Source: Bacteroidota bacterium
GTDB taxonomy: Bacteria > Bacteroidota > Bacteroidia > Chitinophagales > Chitinophagaceae
Direction of reading: 5' to 3'
Length of the DNA: 64,000 bases
NCBI GenBank assembly: GCA_018267615.1
Contig: JAFDYD010000002.1
Coordinates: 1-64,000, forward strand
In this document: positions 17,265 to 25,989 of the stretch, piece by piece
How positions within the stretch are numbered: the stretch's first letter is position 1
Layout: each line of letters opens with the position of its first letter
Notes under the pieces: model-generated
What the model was told of the DNA's origin: nothing
Seen by the model: the letters and a program-made list of their open reading frames with translations, nothing else
The model's database searches: none
Translations under genes and position numbers: made by a program

Positions 17265-17672
17265 ATGCCAAATGAAAATCCAGCATATAAACATTCTGAA
17301 ATAACTTCAAAAATTCTTGCTGCTGCTTTTGAAGTACATAAAATAATCGTTTCCGGATTTCAGGAATTAATATATCAGCGAGCACTGGGAATAGAATTTG
17401 AAAAAAGACAAATTCTTTACCATATGGAAAGTGAGTTACCGATAATATATAAAAATCAAAAAGTTGGATTAAGGAACGTTGACTTTCTAATTGAAAATGT
17501 TGTTGTAGTGGAAATAAAAGCAACTTCGAAACTTGAGAATGTTCATTTGGCGCAAGCAATCAACTATCTGGAAGCTTTTAATATCGATATTGGACTTCTT
17601 ATTAATTTCGGAGCTTTAAGACTAGAGTATAAGAGAATCATTCACCCGAAACTATTAAGAAATAAAACATAG
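17265..17672 (+). CDS. GxxExxY protein, PDDEXK-like fold
   Basis: A 135-residue GxxExxY family protein: GFQELIYQRAL carries the name motif, and NVDFLIENVVVVEIKA gives the D..(V)E-x-K pattern of PDDEXK nucleases. The biochemical role is unknown; nuclease activity is only suspected. I chose ATG 17265 (MPNENPAYKHSEITSK), since the family starts there and the upstream frame reads through repeat sequence. The gene is wholly enclosed by the two family G arms, and its TAG stop lies in the right arm. It sits where serA would be expected between serC and DUF1015, which suggests insertion of a gene together with, or into, a repeat. Confidence 0.85.
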   Translation: MPNENPAYKHSEITSKILAAAFEVHKIIVSGFQELIYQRALGIEFEKRQILYHMESELPIIYKNQKVGLRNVDFLIENVVVVEIKATSKLENVHLAQAINYLEAFNIDIGLLINFGALRLEYKRIIHPKLLRNKT

Positions 17673-17704
17673 TAAATCTTTTCAATCATTCTAATCAGAA
17701 GTTC
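17668..17704. repeat. Family G right arm
   Basis: Partner of 17154-17191. It contains the stop codon of the GxxExxY gene at its 5' edge and ends on the base before the DUF1015 ATG, so it occupies the entire 32-base spacer between the two genes. Confidence 0.8.
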
Positions 17705-18934
17705 ATGGCTACTATCAAACCTTTTTCCGCCCTCAGACCCAAACCAGAGCTTGCAAAAGAACTCGCTTCTCCTCCTTACGATGTTTTGAATTCAGAAGAA
17801 GCAAGAAAAGAAGCCGCTGGTAAAAAATATTCTTTTTTACATATCACCAAATCAGAAATTGATTTACCTGAAAATATCGATACGCATAGTCAGCAGGTAT
17901 ATGATAAAGCAAAAGAGAATTTAGAATCGTTCCAACAGAAAGGAATTTTATTCAGCGAAGAAAAACCCTGCTACTATATTTATCAATTGATCATGGATGG
18001 GAAAAGTCAAACCGGTTTGGTATGCGTGAGTTCTGTTGATGATTATGAAAAAGATATTATCAAGAAACATGAATTGACCAGACCCGATAAAGAATTGGAT
18101 CGCATCAATCACATGAAAACTATTGGTGCGCAGACTGGCAATGTATTTCTTGCATATAAAACGAATGAGACAATACACAAAACTATCGAGGATTGGAAAG
18201 CCAGTCACCACCCTACTTATGATTTTATTGCCGACGATGGAATCAAACATATCGTTTGGGTAGTGAACGATGATGCAACGAATGAAAGGATAACAAAATC
18301 ATTTTTACAAAATATTCCCTTCACATATATCGCCGATGGCCATCATCGCGCAGCTTCTGCCGCCAAAGTGAGAGCTGCATTGGGAAACAATGCAACTTCC
18401 GAGGCGAATTATTTCCTGACAACTTTATTTCCTTCCGATCAATTACATATACTCGCTTATAATCGCGTAGTAAAAGATCTGAACGGGATGACGGAAGAAG
18501 AATTTCTGAATCAGCTGGAGAAAAAATTTTTAGTAGGTAAACTAGATAAACCTTTTTCACCGGCGGGACTTCACGAATTCGGAATGTATCTCAACGGAAG
18601 CTGGTATGAACTCGTTGCAAAAGAAAATGCATATACGGATGATCCTATTGGAATTTTAGATGTTACGATTCTCCAGGAAAATATTCTCGATAAAATTCTT
18701 GCGATTAAAGATGTAAGAACCGATAAGCGAATAGATTTTGTCGGGGGTATCAGGGGATTGGATGAATTGGAAAAAAGAGTGAACAGTGGAGAAATGAAAG
18801 TCGCTTTCAGTTTGTATCCGGTGAGTATTCAGCAACTGTTCGATATTGCCGACAGTGGAAAAATTATGCCGCCGAAAAGCACTTGGTTTGAACCGAAATT
18901 GAGAGACGGTTTGTTGACACATTTGATCCTTTAA
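17705..18934 (+). CDS. DUF1015 family protein
   Basis: A 409-residue cytoplasmic DUF1015 protein, often found next to serine-synthesis genes but without a proven reaction. Family landmarks: FSALRPKPELAKELASPPYDVLN is the typical opening, then DKELDRINHMKTIGAQTGNVFL, IADGHHRAASA near residue 212, which resembles a metal or phosphate-binding loop, and KRIDFVGGIRGLDELEKRV near 342. The start ATG directly abuts the family G repeat arm. Its neighbour serC suggests a role related to serine or its phosphate ester; this is inference from gene order only. Confidence 0.88.
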   Translation: MATIKPFSALRPKPELAKELASPPYDVLNSEEARKEAAGKKYSFLHITKSEIDLPENIDTHSQQVYDKAKENLESFQQKGILFSEEKPCYYIYQLIMDGKSQTGLVCVSSVDDYEKDIIKKHELTRPDKELDRINHMKTIGAQTGNVFLAYKTNETIHKTIEDWKASHHPTYDFIADDGIKHIVWVVNDDATNERITKSFLQNIPFTYIADGHHRAASAAKVRAALGNNATSEANYFLTTLFPSDQLHILAYNRVVKDLNGMTEEEFLNQLEKKFLVGKLDKPFSPAGLHEFGMYLNGSWYELVAKENAYTDDPIGILDVTILQENILDKILAIKDVRTDKRIDFVGGIRGLDELEKRVNSGEMKVAFSLYPVSIQQLFDIADSGKIMPPKSTWFEPKLRDGLLTHLIL

Positions 18935-19003
18935 TCTTTGTTAAAACATCAGCGGTCATTACAATTAATCAGTCGCAAATCCGTTCCAATAAAGACGATA
19001 GCT

Positions 19004-19011
19004 TATCTTTA
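19004..19011 (+). promoter_or_regulatory. -7-like box directly before the TPR gene
   Basis: TATCTTTA, one base off TAnnTTTG, ends four bases before the ATG at 19016, the same geometry as at holB and rlmD. No clear -33 element. Confidence 0.4.
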
Positions 19012-19015
19012 AATA

Positions 19016-20032
19016 ATGAAAAAACGGGTTTTTCTTAGCGGTTTACTGGCTGCCATTTATCTTTCCTCATTTTCACAGGATGCAAATACCCTGCATCAAA
19101 CTGCAAAAACATACATGCGCCAGGGCGATTACAGCAATGCCATCGTGGTGCTCGATAACGCTTTGAAAAAAGATCCGAAAAATCTGGAAATACAAAAAGA
19201 TCTTGCCTTTACTTATTATCTCCAAAAAAATTATAGCAAAGCACTAGAAGTTGCAAAACCTTTACTTGATCGTAAAGATGCGGACGAACAAACTTACCAG
19301 ATAACTGGGATGGTGTATAAAGCGATCGAGGAAAGAAAGGAATGCGAGAAGATGTACAAACAGGGATTGAAGCGTTTTCCAAATAGCGGTGTTTTGTATA
19401 ATGAATATGGAGAAATGCTTTGGACAAAACAGGATTACGATGCCATCAAATTGTGGGAAAAAGGAATCGAGATGGATCCGAATTATTCTTCTAATTATTA
19501 CAATGCCGCTAAATATTATTATTTCACCACAGACCGGGTATGGAGTCTTATATACGGTGAAATTTTTGTAAATCTCGAAAGCTATAGCAAACGAACACCC
19601 GAAATAAAAAATATTCTTCTCGAAGGTTATAAAAAATTATTCACTGATCTTAAGTTGCAGAAAATTCAAAACCCAAAAGTGGTATTGTTCGTCCCAACTT
19701 ATCTTACGGTAATGAATGACCAGGCAGCGACCATCATGCCTGGAGTTACAGCAGAATCACTCACTATTTTGCGTAGCAAATTTGTGCTGGAATGGTTTGA
19801 TAAAAATGCGGCCAAATTTCCTTTTCGCCTTTTCGAATATCACCGCCAGTTATTGAAAGAAGGTCTATTCGATGCATACAATCAATGGATATTTGGTGCT
19901 GCTCAAAACCTGACTGATTTCCAAAATTGGACGTCCGCTCATACCGACGAATACGATCGTTTTATCAATTTCCAAAAGAACCGGGTGTTTAAAGTACCGA
20001 GTGGACAGTACTATCATCCGGTTGCCAAATAG
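19016..20032 (+). CDS. Secreted tetratricopeptide-repeat protein
   Basis: A 338-residue exported protein with a signal peptide (MKKRVFLSGLLAAIYLSSFSQD) and several TPR units in its first half: residues about 25-58 (TLHQTAKTYMRQGDYSNAIVVL), 59-90 (LAFTYYLQKNYSKALEVA), 95-125 and 130-165. The second half has no repeat I recognise and contains a Leu/Phe-rich helical region ending VFKVPSGQYYHPVAK. TPR proteins act as scaffolds; the partner is unknown. This stands alone between DUF1015 and an acyl-CoA ligase. Confidence 0.8.
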   Translation: MKKRVFLSGLLAAIYLSSFSQDANTLHQTAKTYMRQGDYSNAIVVLDNALKKDPKNLEIQKDLAFTYYLQKNYSKALEVAKPLLDRKDADEQTYQITGMVYKAIEERKECEKMYKQGLKRFPNSGVLYNEYGEMLWTKQDYDAIKLWEKGIEMDPNYSSNYYNAAKYYYFTTDRVWSLIYGEIFVNLESYSKRTPEIKNILLEGYKKLFTDLKLQKIQNPKVVLFVPTYLTVMNDQAATIMPGVTAESLTILRSKFVLEWFDKNAAKFPFRLFEYHRQLLKEGLFDAYNQWIFGAAQNLTDFQNWTSAHTDEYDRFINFQKNRVFKVPSGQYYHPVAK

Positions 20033-20112
20033 ATTCGCCTCCTTAGACAAATTCTCTTTCGCCTTTCAGACTATATTTGCCGTTTCTTTATTTTTTGTAT
20101 AATTTAAATCCT

Positions 20113-20220
20113 GCTTTTCGAAGGTTCTGTAGTGAGTCGACCACTCGTGAACAACAATTTCGAAATTACTTTTAACTTATTTTGACGAGTGGCCGACTCA
20201 CTACAGAGCCTTCGAAAAGC
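20113..20220. repeat. 39-bp inverted repeat before the acyl-CoA ligase
   Basis: Left arm 20113-20151 and right arm 20182-20220 differ at three positions. It ends 18 bases before the ligase ATG. It argues for that ATG rather than for an upstream in-frame one lying within the repeat. Confidence 0.92.
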
Positions 20221-20238
20221 TTCGATAAAGAGAACATC

Positions 20239-22053
20239 ATGAACGCACCCACGCGATTGTTTGACTGCATTGAATTCCAGCTGGAGAAATTTCCACAAGA
20301 AGATATGATTGCGGCGAAAGAAAATGGAGTATGGATAAAACACAGCACTAAAGAGATCCAGGAAAAAGTAAACCAGTTAACAGCAGGATTATTATCACTT
20401 GGAGTTTCCGGCAACGATATGACCATCGATGGAAGAGATAAGATTGCAATCATCTCCAATAACAGGTCTGAATGGTTGATAACAGATATGGCGGTTCAAC
20501 AATCCGGCGCCATACTCGTTCCTATTTATCCGACAACCAATCCCAATGAAATTGAATTTATATTTAATGATGCCGGCGTAAAATATGTTTTTGTCAGCAG
20601 TGATGAATTGCTCCAGAAAATAAGAGGAATTCAGTCAAATATTCCCAGCCTGAAAAATATTTACACGTTCAATAAAATTGAAGGCGCTGATCACTGGTCA
20701 AAAGTTTTGGAACTGGCATCGAATACAACTTCTTCACAGGTGGCGCAAATAAAAAATTCAATAAAAAAAGAAGATCTCGCTACCATCATTTATACGTCAG
20801 GCACCACGGGCGTTCCAAAGGGTGTGATGTTGAGTCATCACAATATCATGAGCAATGTTTTCAATTCCATTGACAGTTTCCCTTTTGACCAGGCGCCGGA
20901 ATTCAAGGCATTGAGTTTTTTGCCACTCAATCACATTTTTGAAAAACTGATCAGTTATATATATATGTACAGTGGCATCAGTATTTATTATGCAGAGAGT
21001 TTTGAAACCATCGGCGATAACCTGCGCGAATTGAAACCGGATATCTTTACAACAGTGCCACGCATTTTGGAAAAAGTATTTGAGCGGATCATGTCTACGG
21101 GATCAAAACTCACAGGCATCAAAAAAAGATTATTTTTCTGGGCGGTAGAAATTGGAAAAAAATATGATAATAGAAAGAATCTCGGGTTTTTTTATAACAT
21201 GCAATTGATGCTTGCCAATAAACTTATTTTTAATAAATGGCGTGAAGCTCTTGGCAACAATATCAAATATATTGTTTGCGGAGGTGCGGCTTGCCAGGAA
21301 AGATTGCTTCGCATTTTCAATGCAGCAAAGATTCCTTTGTATGAAGGATATGGACCCACAGAAAACTCACCGGTAATTTCAGTGAATTGTCGCAGACCTG
21401 GTGGTACAAAATTCGGAACGGTTGGACCTGTACTCAAGGGACAGGAAGTGAAACTTGCGGAAGATGGAGAAATTTGCGTGAAGGGTCCTTCAGTAATGGT
21501 TGGTTATTATAAACGCCCTGATTTAACTGCTGAAACTGTAATCGACGGCTGGCTTCACACTGGCGATATCGGCGTTTTTGAAGATGATATCTTTTTAAAA
21601 ATTACTGACCGTAAAAAAGAATTATTTAAAACAAGTGGTGGAAAATATGTTGCACCAGCTGCAATAGAAAATAAATTGAGAGAATCAAGATTTATCGAAC
21701 AGTTGATTGTGGTAGGTGCAGAAAGAAAATTCGTTGGTGCGCTCATTGTTCCATCCTTTGCGAATCTAAAAGATTGGTGTGAACAAAATAATGTGGCGTT
21801 TACAAACAATGAAGAAGTCATTCGCCAACCCGCGGTGATTCATTTTTACAAACAACTTGTTGAAAATTATAACCAACAATTCAATCATGTTGAACAAATA
21901 AAAAGATTCGAATTACTGCCGCGTGAATGGAGTGTTGAAACGGGTGAGCTGACTCCTAAATTGAGTTTGAAGAGAAAAGTAATTATGGAAAAATTCAAGG
22001 CAGCTATTGAAAGAATTTACTCGGAAAATTCGAATCATGATTCGCGTGATTGA
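20239..22053 (+). CDS. Long-chain fatty acid-CoA ligase (AMP-forming)
   Basis: A 604-residue ANL-superfamily ligase that activates a fatty acid to its acyl-AMP and then acyl-CoA at the membrane. The AMP-binding P-loop IIYTSGTTGVPKGVMLSHHN is complete, followed by YEGYGPTENSPVIS (A5 motif), GWLHTGDIG (A7) and ITDRKKELFKTSGGKYVAP (A8, hinge). The pattern fits the bacterial FAA1/FadD15-like type. I use the ATG at 20239 (MNAPTRLFDCIEFQLEK) because the extra 19 codons upstream lie in an inverted repeat. The next gene, GH97, is separate and preceded by another repeat. Confidence 0.9.
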   Translation: MNAPTRLFDCIEFQLEKFPQEDMIAAKENGVWIKHSTKEIQEKVNQLTAGLLSLGVSGNDMTIDGRDKIAIISNNRSEWLITDMAVQQSGAILVPIYPTTNPNEIEFIFNDAGVKYVFVSSDELLQKIRGIQSNIPSLKNIYTFNKIEGADHWSKVLELASNTTSSQVAQIKNSIKKEDLATIIYTSGTTGVPKGVMLSHHNIMSNVFNSIDSFPFDQAPEFKALSFLPLNHIFEKLISYIYMYSGISIYYAESFETIGDNLRELKPDIFTTVPRILEKVFERIMSTGSKLTGIKKRLFFWAVEIGKKYDNRKNLGFFYNMQLMLANKLIFNKWREALGNNIKYIVCGGAACQERLLRIFNAAKIPLYEGYGPTENSPVISVNCRRPGGTKFGTVGPVLKGQEVKLAEDGEICVKGPSVMVGYYKRPDLTAETVIDGWLHTGDIGVFEDDIFLKITDRKKELFKTSGGKYVAPAAIENKLRESRFIEQLIVVGAERKFVGALIVPSFANLKDWCEQNNVAFTNNEEVIRQPAVIHFYKQLVENYNQQFNHVEQIKRFELLPREWSVETGELTPKLSLKRKVIMEKFKAAIERIYSENSNHDSRD

Positions 22054-22058
22054 GATGT

Positions 22059-22137
22059 AGAGCTGATTCTTTGCGACTTTGCGTCTTTGCGTGATAATTT
22101 TTCACGCAAAGACGCAAAATCGCAAAGAATCAGCTCT
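22059..22137. repeat. 36-bp inverted repeat, family B (TTTGCGTCTTTGCG words)
   Basis: Arms 22059-22094 and 22102-22137 with a seven-base loop and one mismatch. Starts six bases after the ligase stop. The same words make the repeat at 39451-39521. Confidence 0.95.
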
Positions 22138-22172
22138 GCTCATAATATACTTCACAAAATAAATCACGGTTC

Positions 22173-24140
22173 ATGAAAAAAATCTCCACTTGTTTTTTAT
22201 TGCTCAGCTTTTTCTTTTTCGCAAACGCAAAGCCGTCAATAACGGCTTCATCTCCTGATAAATCAATTCGGCTCGAAGTTTCTGTATCGAATGTTATTTC
22301 ATGTACCGTTCAGGTTGATGGGAAACAAATCCTGCAAAGCAATATTGATCTTGAGTTGAGTGATGGAAAAAAACTTTCCGACAATGCGTCGGTAAAATCT
22401 TCGGATATCAAAACGGTGGATGAAACAATTATATCACCCGTTCCCTATCAACGTCGAAATATTCCGGATAACTATACGGAACTGAAAATTAATTTGAAAA
22501 ATTCGTTCGGAATTATTTTCAGGATATACAATGATGGAATCGCTTACCGTATTGCAACGGCCTTTAAAGATTCTATCATCATAAAAAATGAAAAAGCCAT
22601 TTATAAATTTACCAGCGGCAGCAGAATCATCGCGCCGATCATGCAGCAAAGAGAGAACCAGGATAAATATCACACCAGTTTTGAAGAATTATATCAGAAC
22701 AAACCGCTCGACAGTCTGCAGGAAAAAGATATGATGTTTTCGCCCGCACTTGTCGATGAAGGCAATTTGAAAATTGCAGTCACTGAATCCGATCTCGATG
22801 AATATCCCGGAATGTTTTTAAAAGGCACCGGCGATTTTGGGTTGCAGGGTGATTTTGCTCCTTATCCGTTAGCAGAAAGAATAGCCGAAGGTGATTACCC
22901 GGCAAAGATTGTTACTAAACGTGCCGACTATATTGCAAAGACTACAGGCAAAAGAAATTTACCCTGGCGCGTTTTCATGATTGCGAGAGAAGATAAGCAA
23001 CTACCGGCAAATGATATCGTTTATCGATTAGCAGCGCCATCTACCGTCAAAGATCCTTCGTGGATTCATCCGGGTAAATGCACGGATGAATGGATCATCG
23101 ATGTAAACTTATTCAATGTTCCTTTTAAAACTGGCGTGAATACGGCATCTTACAAATATTATATTGATTTCGCAAAGCGATTTGGCTTCGACAGAATCAT
23201 GATGGATGCGGGATGGAGTGATGCAAAAGATCTTTTTAAAATCAATCCAAATATCAATATGGATTCGATCACTGCCTATGCAAAAGAGAAAGGTGTAAAA
23301 ATAAGCATGTGGACTTTATCGATGACATTGGATAAACAATTAGAAGCGGCGCTAGATCAATTTAACAAATGGGGTGTTGATTTTATCATGACTGATTTTA
23401 TCGACCGGGATGATCAGCCTACAGTAAGTTTTTATAAACGCATTGCCGAAGCCTGCGCGCGTCATCATTTGATGATTATGTTTCATGGAGCATACCCACC
23501 AAAAGGGTTTAACCGCACATATCCAAACAATATAACAAGAGAAGCTGTACTTGGATCAGAGTACAATGCATGGAGTGATAAGCCAACTCCTGAACACGAT
23601 CTAACGTTGCCGTTCACACGAATGTTAGCTGGTCCGCTGGATTATGAACCAGGAATACTCGACAATGCAACCAAAATACAATTCAAACCGATTTGGGGAA
23701 AAGTGATGAGCCAGGGAACACGCTGTCATCAGCTGTCGATGTTTGTTGTATATGATAACCCATTGCAAATTTTTTCTGGAAATCCATCGCAGGGTTTTAT
23801 GGAACCAGCATTCATGGAATTCCTCGGAAGTTTTCCAACTGTTTGGGATACTACTGCAATTATCGATGCAAAAGTTTCTGATTATATCATTACTGCCAGA
23901 AAAAAAGGAGATGACTGGTTCGTTGCAGGTATGACTGACTGGACCGCAAGATCATTCGACATTCCGCTTAATTTTTTAGCCGACGGAAATTATGAATCTA
24001 CATTGTGCGCTGATGGTATCAATGCAGAAAGATATCCTTCGGATTATACTATTACAAGTTCTGTTGTCAATGTGAAAGATAAAGTGCATGTTAGTATGGC
24101 ACCGGGAGGGGGATTTGTTTTGAGATTGAAAAAAAAGTAG
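22173..24140 (+). CDS. Glycoside hydrolase family 97
   Basis: A 655-residue exported GH97 enzyme (signal peptide to about residue 19). The N-terminal beta-sandwich opens SSPDKSIRLEVSVSN; the (beta/alpha)8 barrel begins near FDRIMMDAGWSD and carries GVDFIMTDFIDRDDQ and ITREAVLGSEYNAW. GH97 holds inverting alpha-glucosidases (SusB) and retaining alpha-galactosidases. In retaining members an Asp in the segment equivalent to TDFIDRDDQ is the nucleophile, so this protein looks like the retaining type; that is inference from one motif. No SusC/SusD genes adjoin. It likely works in the periplasm on oligosaccharides. Confidence 0.9.
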   Translation: MKKISTCFLLLSFFFFANAKPSITASSPDKSIRLEVSVSNVISCTVQVDGKQILQSNIDLELSDGKKLSDNASVKSSDIKTVDETIISPVPYQRRNIPDNYTELKINLKNSFGIIFRIYNDGIAYRIATAFKDSIIIKNEKAIYKFTSGSRIIAPIMQQRENQDKYHTSFEELYQNKPLDSLQEKDMMFSPALVDEGNLKIAVTESDLDEYPGMFLKGTGDFGLQGDFAPYPLAERIAEGDYPAKIVTKRADYIAKTTGKRNLPWRVFMIAREDKQLPANDIVYRLAAPSTVKDPSWIHPGKCTDEWIIDVNLFNVPFKTGVNTASYKYYIDFAKRFGFDRIMMDAGWSDAKDLFKINPNINMDSITAYAKEKGVKISMWTLSMTLDKQLEAALDQFNKWGVDFIMTDFIDRDDQPTVSFYKRIAEACARHHLMIMFHGAYPPKGFNRTYPNNITREAVLGSEYNAWSDKPTPEHDLTLPFTRMLAGPLDYEPGILDNATKIQFKPIWGKVMSQGTRCHQLSMFVVYDNPLQIFSGNPSQGFMEPAFMEFLGSFPTVWDTTAIIDAKVSDYIITARKKGDDWFVAGMTDWTARSFDIPLNFLADGNYESTLCADGINAERYPSDYTITSSVVNVKDKVHVSMAPGGGFVLRLKKK

Positions 24141-24285
24141 TGAGAGGCGGGAGTTTAACCAGGATTTTAAACGATTAGTCTGATTGAACTGAATGAGAGC
24201 GGTTTTCTATTCACGTTTGACGTCTCACGTTCAGTTCAATCAGACTAATCGTTTAAAATCCTGGTTAAACTCCCGGTTCTCACTA
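24138..24285. repeat. Stop-to-stop inverted repeat between GH97 and mocR
   Basis: Left arm about 24138-24201, right arm about 24220-24285, over 60 bp with few mismatches. The left end is the TAG stop of GH97 and the right end, read backwards, is the TAG stop of the convergent MocR gene, so the palindrome runs exactly from stop to stop. The apex contains family A words (CACGTTTGACGTCTCACG). Confidence 0.93.
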
Positions 24286-25719
24286 TTTAATCATTTTCTT
24301 TATCAACTCTCCAACAATTCTCAAACCTCTTTCTACGTCAGCATCCCATGGACGAGCATAACTGATGCGCAAACAATTTCGAAACTGTCCCTGCGAAGAA
24401 AATATTTGCCCAGGCGCAATTGAAATTTGATGCTTCACCGTTTCCTGGTAGAGTTTAAAGCTGTTTATTTTTTTATTTACTTCAATCCATAATACAAAGC
24501 CTCCTTGCGGCCTCGATACTTTTGTATCTGGAGGAAAATATTGAATGATCCCCTGGATATACCGGAGACATTGTGTGTGCAATGCTTTCCGCAAATTTTT
24601 CAAATGATACTCATACCTGCCGATACTTAAAAAATGTGCAACAGCAAGCTGGGTGATCGCAACACCGCTAACGGTATGAACTAATTTCAAACGCATCACT
24701 TTCTCCGTGAACCTCCCCGGAATTGCCCACCCGATTCGGTAACCGGGCGCGAGCGATTTTGATAATGATCCACATAACAAAACCCAACCTTCCTTATCAA
24801 ATGTTTTGCAGGTTTTAGGGCGATGTCGTCCAAAATATAATTCACTGTAGATATCATCTTCTATCAGGGGAATTTTATGTTTTGTAATTAATTCAACGAG
24901 TAATTTCTTTTTCTCATCCGGCATGCAACTTCCAAGTGGATTATTAAAGTTGGGAACAAATACACATGCACTGACTTTAAATTTTTTAATTGCCTTTGCG
25001 AGTTCATCGATATCGAGTCCGGTGACGGGATCAGTAGGGATTTCCAATACTTTCAATCCTAAATTTTCTATTGCCTGGAAGATGCCGAAATAGGTGGGAC
25101 TTTCTATCGCAACTGTGTCACCTGGCTTTGTAACAGCACGTAAACATATATTCAATGCTTCTAAACAACCGGCAGTTACAACAATATCGTCAGCGGAAAA
25201 TTTTCCGCCCCAGTTAAATGCAAGTTTTGACAATTGCTTACGCAGATCTTTATTTCCCTGGACATGTTCATAATTTATTCCATGATCTTTCGATGCACGA
25301 ATTGCATGCACGAGTGCTTTGTTAAGTTTTGCCGCAGGAAGTAATTCCACTGGCGGCACTGCAACAGAAAAATTTAACAAGTCATCCGTAGACATATTTC
25401 TGTAAACAGTAGAAATCATGTCTTCAATACTGACTTCATTGACAAAAGGTTCCGGATCAGATTTTTCAGGCAGGCGCGGAAAACGACGAAAGTTAAACCG
25501 AACATAGTATCCCGATTTCGGTCTTGCTTCAATAAGGCCTTTTCCCTCCAGGTGATAATATGCCTGGAACGCAGTGCCCATGCTGATTCCATATTCATCA
25601 CTCAACACACGTACCGAAGGAAGTTTATCGCCAATTTTTAAAACCTCTTCACCAATCATTTTCTCAATGCCATCGGCTACCTGCAGGTAAAGATGATCAT
25701 CGGAGTTTTTTCTGAGCAT
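24283..25719 (-). CDS. MocR/PdxR-type GntR regulator with aminotransferase domain
   Basis: A 478-residue transcription factor that fuses a GntR-type winged helix to a class I aminotransferase fold. The helix-turn-helix is in residues about 8-75 (KIGDKLPSVRVLSDEYGISMGTAF..GLIEARPKSGYYVR), and the PLP lysine is in LLCGSLSKSLAPGYRIGW. I chose ATG 25719 (MLRKNSDDHLYLQVADGI) because the 32-codon upstream reading lies in an inverted repeat. MocR proteins usually control an adjacent amine or vitamin B6 gene; here the divergent neighbour is a double GNAT enzyme, a possible target. Confidence 0.9.
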   Translation of the reverse strand: MLRKNSDDHLYLQVADGIEKMIGEEVLKIGDKLPSVRVLSDEYGISMGTAFQAYYHLEGKGLIEARPKSGYYVRFNFRRFPRLPEKSDPEPFVNEVSIEDMISTVYRNMSTDDLLNFSVAVPPVELLPAAKLNKALVHAIRASKDHGINYEHVQGNKDLRKQLSKLAFNWGGKFSADDIVVTAGCLEALNICLRAVTKPGDTVAIESPTYFGIFQAIENLGLKVLEIPTDPVTGLDIDELAKAIKKFKVSACVFVPNFNNPLGSCMPDEKKKLLVELITKHKIPLIEDDIYSELYFGRHRPKTCKTFDKEGWVLLCGSLSKSLAPGYRIGWAIPGRFTEKVMRLKLVHTVSGVAITQLAVAHFLSIGRYEYHLKNLRKALHTQCLRYIQGIIQYFPPDTKVSRPQGGFVLWIEVNKKINSFKLYQETVKHQISIAPGQIFSSQGQFRNCLRISYARPWDADVERGLRIVGELIKKMIK

Positions 25720-25740
25720 ACACTTTGGTTTATTGTTTAT

Positions 25741-25845
25741 GTCTGAACTTGGATTTATGGGATGCATAGGATGAGTGGGATAATCTGGTAAATTTTTATT
25801 CAATTTCCCATACATCCTATCACTCTCAAAAATCTCAGTTCAGAC
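25741..25845. repeat. Inverted repeat, family H, in a divergent promoter space
   Basis: Arms 25741-25782 and 25804-25845, about four fifths identical. Words: CTGAACT, GGATTTATG, GATGCATAGGAT. A sister copy is at 37049-37150. Unlike most repeats here it lies between divergent genes. Confidence 0.85.
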
Positions 25846-25989
25846 AAAATAAAATCTGATCTAGTCAAAATTAATAAATCTGAATCTGTTTTTAATAAAA
25901 GATTTTGAAGAATTTTACGTAAGAAAAGCAAGAATCGGGTACGCAGGTTTTTGCAGTTGTATGAATTTTACAACGCAATACTTAACGTG

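Noticed and set aside
25720-25815. N-terminal 32 codons of the MocR ORF
   Set aside because: They read through an inverted repeat of family H; the DNA-binding domain begins just after the ATG at 25719.
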